DNA of 6,991 bases from Bordetella parapertussis (lineage in GTDB: Bacteria > Pseudomonadota > Gammaproteobacteria > Burkholderiales > Burkholderiaceae_B). Below the pieces are notes generated by a model. It saw nothing but the letters and a program-made list of their open reading frames with translations. It had not been told where the DNA came from and ran no database searches. Below are positions 1 through 5,177 of the stretch, in pieces. Position numbers and translations under genes: made by a program. The first letter of the stretch is position 1, and every line of letters begins with the position of its first letter. The stretch lies in assembly GCA_945882005.1 (NCBI GenBank), contig CAMCWG010000159.1:1-6991 (forward strand). The letters run 5' to 3'.

Positions 1-1127
1 TGCTCGGCCTCGGTCAGCACGAGTCGCGCGGCATGCGCAAAGGCGTCGTTGTCAACATCGAAACCACCGTCAACTCGATCCAACGCGCCTTGGAAGAAGC
101 GGAGTTGATGGCTGACTGCAAGATTCGCGACGTGTACACCGGGATCGCCGGCAGCCACATCCGCAGCTTTAATTCGAGCGGCATGGTTGCTGTGAAAGAC
201 AAAGAAGTCACTGCGACGGATGTTGCCCGGGTGATTGAAACGGCAAAGGCCGTCAATATCCCAACTGATCAGCAGGTCTTGCACGTATTGACGCAAGAAT
301 TCATCGTCGATGGGCAAGAAGATATCCGCGAACCGATAGGCATGAGCGGCTTGCGCTTAGAAGTCAAGGTGCATATTGTGACGGGTGCTGTAAGTGCCGC
401 CCAGAACATCGTGAAGTGTGTGCGCCGTTGCGGCCTGGAGGTGCAGGATCTGATTTTGCAACCTCTTGCATCGAGCTTGGCGTGCTTAACCGCTGATGAG
501 AAAGAGCTCGGTGTGGTGCTGGTGGATATTGGTGGCGGAACCACTGATGTGGCGATCTATACCGGTGGTGCGATTCGACACACAGCCGTTTTACCAATCG
601 CCGGCGATCAGATCACAAGTGATATTGCGCAAATGCTCCGCACACCGACGCCTGATGCAGAGGATATCAAGTTGCGGTTCGGTATCGCTAAACAAGTATT
701 GGCGGATCCTGATGAGACGGTTGAAGTGCCTGGCCTTGGAGATCGAGGTCCAAAACTGATCAAGCGACAGGCGCTAGGTGCTGTGATCGAGCCGCGCGCC
801 GAGGAGCTCTTTGGGTTAGTGCAGCAAGTAATCCGTGAGTCAGGCTATGAAGACTTGCTTTCATCTGGCATTGTGTTGACAGGGGGTACCTCCATGTTGC
901 CAGGGATGGTTGAGCTTGCCGAGGATGTGTTCTTGAAGCCGGCACGTCTTGCGGTACCTGAGTACAACGGCAGTTTGGCGGACGTGATGCGCAATCCGCG
1001 CTTCTCGACTGTGATGGGTCTACTAGGTGAAGCGCGCATGCAGAGATTGCGTGGCCGTAAGGTCACGCAGCAGACGGGAAGTTTTAAGGCGATTTTGGCG
1101 CGCATGAAAGAGTGGTTTATGCATTGA
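1..1127 (+). CDS. ftsA: Cell division protein FtsA, 5'-truncated
   Basis: Actin-like ATPase on the cytoplasmic face of the membrane that tethers FtsZ and recruits later division proteins. The frame is already open at base 3 (reads LGLGQHESRG before the first Met at 33), so the Met at 33 is internal and the true start lies outside the window. 374 residues are visible; family members have about 410, so roughly 35-40 N-terminal residues, including the phosphate-1 motif, are missing. Visible landmarks, numbered from base 3: the 1C-type domain region after KGVVVNIE, the phosphate-2 motif DIGGGTTD at 175-182, the adenosine motif GIVLTGGTSMLPG at 289-301, and a C-terminal amphipathic helix at about 361-373 (FKAILARMKEWFM), the expected membrane-targeting helix. 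The protein stops right after that helix. ftsZ follows 169 bp downstream, the classic ftsA-ftsZ order. Identification is secure. Confidence 0.97.
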   Translation, partial: LGLGQHESRGMRKGVVVNIETTVNSIQRALEEAELMADCKIRDVYTGIAGSHIRSFNSSGMVAVKDKEVTATDVARVIETAKAVNIPTDQQVLHVLTQEFIVDGQEDIREPIGMSGLRLEVKVHIVTGAVSAAQNIVKCVRRCGLEVQDLILQPLASSLACLTADEKELGVVLVDIGGGTTDVAIYTGGAIRHTAVLPIAGDQITSDIAQMLRTPTPDAEDIKLRFGIAKQVLADPDETVEVPGLGDRGPKLIKRQALGAVIEPRAEELFGLVQQVIRESGYEDLLSSGIVLTGGTSMLPGMVELAEDVFLKPARLAVPEYNGSLADVMRNPRFSTVMGLLGEARMQRLRGRKVTQQTGSFKAILARMKEWFMH

Positions 1128-1152
1128 TTTTGGAGCCTTCGGGCACCGAAAG

Positions 1153-1178
1153 GACTGGGTATCGCTGTTCGCCCAGTC
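1153..1178 (+). promoter_or_regulatory. Possible hairpin in the ftsA-ftsZ gap
   Basis: The arms GACTGGG (1153-1159) and CCCAGTC (1172-1178) are perfectly complementary over 7 bp with a 12-nt loop; G-T wobbles could add a pair at each end. It starts 25 bases after the ftsA stop. No T-run follows, so it is not a standard intrinsic terminator. It could be an mRNA processing or stability element, or chance. No function is known from the sequence. Confidence 0.35.
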
Positions 1179-1189
1179 TGTTGGAGAGG

Positions 1190-1234
1190 CGTTTCAAACC
1201 CGGCGCGGGCACAGTCGGCGGCGAGTTTGAAGCG
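1190..1234 (+). promoter_or_regulatory. Possible hairpin in the ftsZ leader
   Basis: Bases 1190-1199 (CGTTTCAAAC) can pair with 1225-1234 (GTTTGAAGCG): 10 bp with one G-T wobble, around a GC-rich 25-nt loop. It lies 62 bases before the ftsZ start and is followed by ATTTCTAAAAAG, not a T-run, so termination is unlikely. Together with the hairpin at 1153-1178 it fills most of the ftsA-ftsZ gap. A role in ftsZ mRNA processing or translation is an inference only. Confidence 0.35.
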
Positions 1235-1283
1235 ATTTCTAAAAAGTAGTTGGGGACTTAGAAACGTTTACTTATTTAGACTT

Positions 1284-1290
1284 GAGGGAG
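1284..1290 (+). promoter_or_regulatory. ftsZ ribosome binding site
   Basis: The purine run GAGGGAG sits 6 bases before the ATG at 1297 and 9 before the adjacent ATG at 1300. It decides the start: a longer in-frame reading from TTG at 1282 would contain this site inside the coding region, so that start is unlikely. Confidence 0.75.
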
Positions 1291-1296
1291 TCAATC

Positions 1297-2463
1297 ATGA
1301 TGTTTGAAATGTTAGATAACGCAAATAAAGGCACGGTCATCAAGGTGGTCGGTGTCGGTGGTGCAGGCGGCAACGCTGTGGCCCACATGATCAAGTCCGG
1401 TGTCCAGGGGGTAGATTTCATTTGCTGCAACACTGATGCGCAAGCGTTGGCTGCAACAAATGCGCCTGTGCAAATTCGTTTAGGCCGCACTGGCTTGGGT
1501 GCCGGTGCCAAGCCTGATCAAGGTCGTGCTGCCGCCGAGCTCGCTCGCGAAGAAATTCGTTCGGCGTTAAGCGGAGCCAACATGGTCTTTATTACGGCCG
1601 GAATGGGTGGTGGTACGGGAACCGGGGCAGGCCCCGTAGTTGCTGAAGTGGCTAAAGAACTGGGCATTTTGACTGTTGGTGTGGTGACCAAGCCTTTTTC
1701 TTTTGAAGGTCACAAGCGGATGAAGATGTCCGAAGAGGGCATTTCTGAGTTGTCTAAATATGTTCACTCGTTGATCGTGGTTCTCAACGAGAACCTCTAT
1801 GACCTGATGGACGAGGATGCAACGCAGTCAGATTGTTTCAAGGCAGCGGACGATGTATTGCACAATGCTTGCGCTGGTATCGCCGAGATCATCAACGTTG
1901 AAGGTAACGTGAACGTCGACTTTGAAGACGTGAAGACGATTATGGGCGAGCAGGGTCAGGCGATGTTGGGTACTGCCGTTGCCTCTGGACCAGATCGCGC
2001 AAAACTTGCTGCAGAGCAAGCCGTCGCGTGTCCGTTACTCGAAGGTGTCGACTTGAACGGCGCACGCGGTGTGTTGGTGAACATTACTGCAAGCTCTTCG
2101 CTCAAGATGAAAGAAACCCGCGCGATCATGGACCACATCAGTGGCTTTGCTTCACCAGAGGCGACAGTCATTTTTGGTACGGCCTATGGTGATTCGATGG
2201 GAGACAACTTGCGTGTGACGGTCGTCGCAACTGGTTTGGGTCGTGGGCAGAGTCGTCCGCACATCGTATCGGATGTGGACACGTTTGAAGTTCAACGCAC
2301 AGGTACGGACAATATGCCGGTTGGTGGTCAGCAGCAGGACTTCGCTGTCCCGTCTGTATTACGTAATCCGCGTAGTCAAGCATCGGCTCAGGTTCGTGCC
2401 TTGGAAACGGCCGGAATGGAGCATTACGATATTCCAGCTTTCCTGCGCCGCCAAGCTGACTAA
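1297..2463 (+). CDS. ftsZ: Cell division protein FtsZ
   Basis: Tubulin-like GTPase that polymerises into the Z ring and organises septal wall synthesis at midcell. The product has 388 residues from the ATG at 1297, normal for the family. The GTP-binding domain opens with GVGGAGGNAV at 19-28 and carries the tubulin signature GGGTGTG at 104-110. The T7 catalytic loop NVDFEDVKTIM lies at 206-216, with Asp208 and Asp211 as the expected GTP-hydrolysis residues. A variable linker spans about 320-375, and the conserved C-terminal peptide DIPAFLRRQAD (378-388) is the docking site for FtsA and other partners. The start at 1297 is chosen from the strong ribosome binding site at 1284-1290; an ATG follows at once at 1300, and either gives the usual FEMLD beginning. 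ftsA lies directly upstream, and a hairpin with a T-rich trailer follows the stop. No missing residues or frameshift are seen. Confidence 0.99.
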   Translation: MMFEMLDNANKGTVIKVVGVGGAGGNAVAHMIKSGVQGVDFICCNTDAQALAATNAPVQIRLGRTGLGAGAKPDQGRAAAELAREEIRSALSGANMVFITAGMGGGTGTGAGPVVAEVAKELGILTVGVVTKPFSFEGHKRMKMSEEGISELSKYVHSLIVVLNENLYDLMDEDATQSDCFKAADDVLHNACAGIAEIINVEGNVNVDFEDVKTIMGEQGQAMLGTAVASGPDRAKLAAEQAVACPLLEGVDLNGARGVLVNITASSSLKMKETRAIMDHISGFASPEATVIFGTAYGDSMGDNLRVTVVATGLGRGQSRPHIVSDVDTFEVQRTGTDNMPVGGQQQDFAVPSVLRNPRSQASAQVRALETAGMEHYDIPAFLRRQAD

Positions 2464-2511
2464 GCCGCGTCGATTGCTCCCTTAGCTAGTGCCCAGTCTG
2501 GGTGCTGGCGT

Positions 2512-2560
2512 CACGCACGGGTTCTCCCCAGACCCGTGTGTGGTTTCGCTTGTAATTTTG
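2512..2560 (+). terminator. Probable terminator after ftsZ
   Basis: Bases 2512-2522 (CACGCACGGGT) pair with 2532-2542 (ACCCGTGTGTG) over 11 bp with one G-T wobble and a 9-nt loop. The next 18 bases, GTTTCGCTTGTAATTTTG, are T-rich (10 of 18) but not an uninterrupted run. Position 48 bases after the ftsZ stop and before a separate lpxC promoter candidate fits the end of the division transcript. Some read-through is likely because the T-tract is imperfect. Confidence 0.6.
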
Positions 2561-2582
2561 GGTTGTTTTGGCATGTTGTGCA

Positions 2583-2611
2583 GTGCAATGTTTGCAAAAA
2601 AAAAGTACAAT
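2583..2611 (+). promoter_or_regulatory. Probable lpxC promoter
   Basis: A good sigma-70 type -10 box, TACAAT, lies at 2606-2611. The best -35 at 17-bp spacing is GTGCAA (2583-2588), a 3 of 6 match. The spacer holds a run of nine A (2596-2604). Transcription would start near 2618, giving a leader of about 26 bases. An overlapping alternative is TTGCAA (2592-2597), 18 bp, then TAAGTT (2616-2621) preceded by an extended TGC. The -10 is convincing, the -35 is not. Confidence 0.5.
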
Positions 2612-2630
2612 TTGCTAAGTTTTGAAGAGG

Positions 2631-2635
2631 TTAGG
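2631..2635 (+). promoter_or_regulatory. Weak ribosome binding site of lpxC
   Basis: TTAGG ends 8 bases before the lpxC ATG. A better purine stretch, GAAGAGG (2624-2630), ends 13 bases before it, which is farther than usual. Translation initiation may therefore be modest. The start itself is supported by the family-typical N-terminus FRQRTIK. Confidence 0.35.
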
Positions 2636-2643
2636 CCGCCTAT

Positions 2644-3567
2644 ATGTTTCGCCAGCGCACGATCAAACAGCTCGTAAAGACCACTGGGGTTGGCCTGCAT
2701 TCCGGTCGACGGGTTGAACTGACCTTACGGCCAGCAGCTCCTGATACGGGTATCGTGTTCCACCGGATAGACTTGCCTGAGGTCGTCGACCTGCCGGCAC
2801 AGGCGGGCATGGTCAAAGATACCCGTATGGCTTCAGTTCTTGGCCAAGGTGCCGCCCGTGTTTCAACGGTCGAACACCTGATGTCTGCATTGGCTGGTTT
2901 GGGCATTGATAATCTGCATGTTGATCTGACCGCCGAAGAAGTCCCTATCATGGACGGTAGCGCAGCAACTTTCGTGTACTTATTGCGCTCAGCAGGCATT
3001 GAAGAGCAGACTGCACCAAAACAGTTTTTGCGTGTCCTCAAGCCAATTGAAATCCGTGAAGGTGAGGGCGATCAGGCCAAATGGGCGCGCCTTGAGCCAC
3101 ACGAAGGTTTTTCTTTAGCGTTTTCAATTGATTTTCATCATCCAGCCATTGATTCGACTGCCAGTTTTGCTGAGATTGATTTCGCAACGCACTCGTATGT
3201 GAAAGAGATTGCCCGTGCGCGCACCTTTGGTTTTGTGAACGAGGTTGAAGCGTTACGGTCCGCAGGCTTGGCCCGTGGAGGCAGTCTCGATAATGCCATC
3301 GTGATGGACGAGTACCGTGTGCTAAATGCGGATGGCCTTCGCTACGACGATGAGTTTGTTAAGCACAAAATTTTGGATGCGGTTGGCGATCTGTATTTAA
3401 TCGGCAAACCCCTCGTCGCTCGATACGTCGCGTGCAAATCGGGGCATGCAATTAACAACCAACTTGTGCGTGCATTGCTGGCTCAGCAAGATGCCTGGGA
3501 ATTGGTTACTTACTCGTCCGTGGCAGAGGCGCCTGCGGCGTTTCGTCAGGAATGGAAGCTGGCTTGA
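2644..3567 (+). CDS. lpxC: UDP-3-O-acyl-N-acetylglucosamine deacetylase LpxC
   Basis: Zinc-dependent cytoplasmic deacetylase that carries out the committed step of lipid A synthesis, removing acetate from UDP-3-O-acyl-GlcNAc. The 307 residues match the family's usual length of about 305. Key residues are all present: Glu77 and His78 in [17 protein letters not shown] (catalytic base and zinc ligand), His241 and Asp245 in [10 protein letters not shown] (zinc ligands) with Lys242 and Asp249, and His268 in SGHAINN. The substrate-channel motif ARTFGF is at 191-196. The ATG at 2644 gives the normal start [20 protein letters not shown]. It has its own promoter candidate, separated from ftsZ by a terminator. 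Its last 62 bp overlap the end of the convergent dciA-type gene. No C-terminal extension or degron-like addition stands out. Identification is secure. Confidence 0.99.
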   Translation: MFRQRTIKQLVKTTGVGLHSGRRVELTLRPAAPDTGIVFHRIDLPEVVDLPAQAGMVKDTRMASVLGQGAARVSTVEHLMSALAGLGIDNLHVDLTAEEVPIMDGSAATFVYLLRSAGIEEQTAPKQFLRVLKPIEIREGEGDQAKWARLEPHEGFSLAFSIDFHHPAIDSTASFAEIDFATHSYVKEIARARTFGFVNEVEALRSAGLARGGSLDNAIVMDEYRVLNADGLRYDDEFVKHKILDAVGDLYLIGKPLVARYVACKSGHAINNQLVRALLAQQDAWELVTYSSVAEAPAAFRQEWKLA

Positions 3568-4057
3568 CCGCCTGTTGATCGGGCTGGTGATGGGCGAGTA
3601 GCCGGGCCACGGCATCAGCGAGTGGTCCGGGTCTCAAATTCTTATTCAACTCTTCAAACGCTTGCAGGTCTTGTTGGTCTAAGGCCCGCGCTTCTTTTTC
3701 CGGTTTTTTTGTATCGGGTAGGCCAAGCCCGCCTTGAACACGTAGCTTTATTTCATTGACATTCCAGCCAGATAATTGCAAGTGAGTAGTTACTCTCGGT
3801 GCAATTTGACGGAACTTTGCAGCGAAGGCTGCACTCGAAACCATAAGTGTCAGGGCGTGCGCCTCGAGTCTGATCACCTCAAAAGCGCCTCGCATTGCGG
3901 GTGGAATTGCCTCACCAATCGCTGCTCGGACTTTTAAGTGCAATTGTGCGGTCGCTAAAACGCTCGCTGCTTGCGAGTCATGGCCTAGCCAGCCGATCAA
4001 GTGGGCGCTGCCTGAGGGGGACGTAGAGCGCGTCTTGCGAGGTGGTGGGCTTGCCAT
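3506..4057 (-). CDS. dciA: DUF721 protein, DciA-type DnaB helicase operator
   Basis: 183-residue protein of the DUF721 family, whose studied members (DciA) bind the replicative helicase DnaB and help load it at the origin in bacteria lacking DnaC or DnaI. Visible here: a Ser/Pro/Arg-rich N-terminus (1-18), then the family core at about 20-108, with [17 protein letters not shown], a hydrophobic strand around [19 protein letters not shown] (69-87) and the end motif [14 protein letters not shown] (95-108). A charged, helix-prone segment follows (118-157), then a Pro-rich tail. The last 20 residues are encoded across the end of lpxC. The ATG at 4057 is the first possible start: no ATG, GTG or TTG lies upstream in frame before a stop at 4081-4079. 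No purine-rich ribosome binding site precedes it. Position between lpxC and the M23-secA pair matches DUF721 genes in Pseudomonas. Assignment comes from recalled sequence pattern plus context, so the family call is stronger than the function. Confidence 0.85.
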   Translation of the reverse strand: MASPPPRKTRSTSPSGSAHLIGWLGHDSQAASVLATAQLHLKVRAAIGEAIPPAMRGAFEVIRLEAHALTLMVSSAAFAAKFRQIAPRVTTHLQLSGWNVNEIKLRVQGGLGLPDTKKPEKEARALDQQDLQAFEELNKNLRPGPLADAVARLLAHHQPDQQAVKPASIPDETPQAPLPRTSK

Positions 4058-4061
4058 AGGT

Positions 4062-4067
4062 AAAGGA
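4062..4067 (+). promoter_or_regulatory. Ribosome binding site of the M23 gene
   Basis: AAAGGA ends 5 bases before the ATG at 4073, a good Shine-Dalgarno match. It lies inside the 15-bp gap between the divergent start codons, which supports the M23 start and leaves only pyrimidine-rich sequence ahead of dciA on the other strand. Confidence 0.7.
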
Positions 4068-4072
4068 AGTAG

Positions 4073-5080
4073 ATGAAGTTAATAATTATGCCTTCGCGAC
4101 AAGATCAGTATGCACCAATTACGCTAAGTGTTAGCCGATTGGTGTTGTTGGTCGGGCTCTTACTCGTCGCTACACTGATCGCTGGAGCGGGTTTGCAGCG
4201 TATTGTGTGGAAGCTACAGCCCGAAACTCAGCCGTCCGCCCTGGTGGTTGCTTCCGTGGCGCCGCCCTTAACTGCTCCGAGCTCGGCGGATAGCCAGACA
4301 GTGCAGCTTCTGGCAACCAAGGTAGGTGAATTGCAGGCCACTATCAAACGACTGGATGGGCTAGGCCAAAGGGTTGCGAAGGTGGCCGGCTTGCCTGAGG
4401 GGGATGTAGCGGTCGCGTCCGATGCGCCCGAAGCGGCTGTTGTGTTGGACGATTTGTGGGTTCCGCTGCCGGCAGGACCGCATGTGCGTCCACTTTCTGA
4501 GCTTGAGAGTCAGATCAACGCTGTGCAGGCGCGCGTGACGCGTCAAAGCGATTACTTTTCCATGTTAGACCTCGCAGTCACTGAGCAGGCAGCTACTGTT
4601 GCCCGGTTACCGACAGCCATGCCGATTGAATCCTATCCCTATTTAAGCTCATCATATGGCTGGCGACGTAACCCGTTTAATGGCCAAATGAGCATGCACG
4701 AAGGTCTTGACTTTAGTGCACCGGAAGGGACTCCCATACGCGCGGCGTCTGGTGGGATTGTGCGTACGGTGACCCAGCATCGCGGCTTTGGCAATATGCT
4801 CGAGATCGATCACGGTGACGGTCTCATCACACGTTATGCGCACGCCAAAGTGATTCTGGTCAAGCAAGGGCAGCTGGTCACCCGCGGACAGTTAATCGCA
4901 CGGGTGGGCTCAACGGGCTTATCGACCGGGCCACATCTCCACTTTGAGGTCAGACAAGACGACCGGCCGCTTGATCCGCGCGTGTTTTTGGCTGGGCAGC
5001 CGATGGCCACCGAACAGTCTGCCACCCAGCCCTTGTCGGTTGGATCGTCTGGCGTCACATGGCGACCACGCCTGCGTTAA
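4073..5080 (+). CDS. Membrane-anchored M23 family metallopeptidase
   Basis: 335-residue LytM-type zinc peptidase, expected to cut peptide cross-links in periplasmic peptidoglycan. Order: a short cytoplasmic N-terminus, one hydrophobic segment at about 18-41 acting as signal anchor, a Pro/Ala-rich stretch (52-72), short helical, probably coiled-coil segments (75-105 and 140-177), the M23 domain (about 188-306) and a tail of about 30 residues ending RPRLR. All active-site residues are present: zinc ligands His209 and Asp213 in HEGLD and His290 in HLH, with catalytic His257 (YAH) and His288. This separates it from the degenerate activators EnvC and NlpD, which lack these ligands. A good ribosome binding site precedes the start. 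secA follows 97 bp downstream in the same direction, and a gene of this type holds the same place in Pseudomonas. Specificity (D,D-endopeptidase is likely) cannot be read from the sequence, and I know no settled gene name. Confidence 0.93.
   Translation: MKLIIMPSRQDQYAPITLSVSRLVLLVGLLLVATLIAGAGLQRIVWKLQPETQPSALVVASVAPPLTAPSSADSQTVQLLATKVGELQATIKRLDGLGQRVAKVAGLPEGDVAVASDAPEAAVVLDDLWVPLPAGPHVRPLSELESQINAVQARVTRQSDYFSMLDLAVTEQAATVARLPTAMPIESYPYLSSSYGWRRNPFNGQMSMHEGLDFSAPEGTPIRAASGGIVRTVTQHRGFGNMLEIDHGDGLITRYAHAKVILVKQGQLVTRGQLIARVGSTGLSTGPHLHFEVRQDDRPLDPRVFLAGQPMATEQSATQPLSVGSSGVTWRPRLR
4085..4090 (-). promoter_or_regulatory. Candidate -10 box for dciA
   Basis: Read on the minus strand the bases are CATAAT, 5 of 6 to the sigma-70 -10 consensus. 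It would start transcription about 20 bases before the dciA ATG, inside the first codons of the M23 gene. No convincing -35 is found 15-19 bp upstream. It is offered because any short dciA leader must start in this region. Confidence 0.22.
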
Positions 5081-5135
5081 ACTGATCTACTTGTCGCCAT
5101 TGTTTTTAGGCGTTTGCTAATATTTTCTTAGTTAC

Positions 5136-5158
5136 GTTTGCGTGACAGCCACGTAAAC
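5136..5158 (+). promoter_or_regulatory. Hairpin in the secA leader
   Basis: GTTTGCGTG (5136-5144) and CACGTAAAC (5150-5158) pair over 9 bp with one G-T wobble, closing a 5-nt loop ACAGC. It ends 19 bases before the secA ATG, with no T-run after it. Upstream, 5118-5126 (TAATATTTT) is AT-rich and may include a -10, but no good -35 is spaced from it. Between hairpin and ATG only CGGG (5164-5167) resembles a ribosome site. A role in secA translation control is inference. Confidence 0.4.
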
Positions 5159-5177
5159 TTGCCCGGGTCTCATACGC

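Noticed and set aside
33..35. ATG at 33 as the ftsA start
   Set aside because: The frame upstream to base 3 encodes family-typical FtsA sequence, so the gene continues beyond the window edge.
1250..1278. Promoter-like pair TTGGGG (1250-1255), 17 bp, TATTTA (1273-1278) before ftsZ
   Set aside because: Each box matches only 3 of 6 and transcription would start at about 1285, inside the ribosome binding site.
2640..3041. 133-codon open frame on the minus strand inside lpxC
   Set aside because: It is antisense to a certain lpxC, rich in Arg, Ser and Thr, and shows no family motif.
4035..4063. Promoter for the M23 gene from TTGCGA (4035-4040)
   Set aside because: No acceptable -10 box lies 15-19 bp downstream; the nearest hexamers match 2 of 6.
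4988..5080. C-terminal tail of the M23 protein as a SecM-like arrest peptide controlling secA
   Set aside because: No SecM-type arrest motif is present, and the secA hairpin starts 56 bases after the stop codon, too far for a ribosome stalled in the tail to open it.
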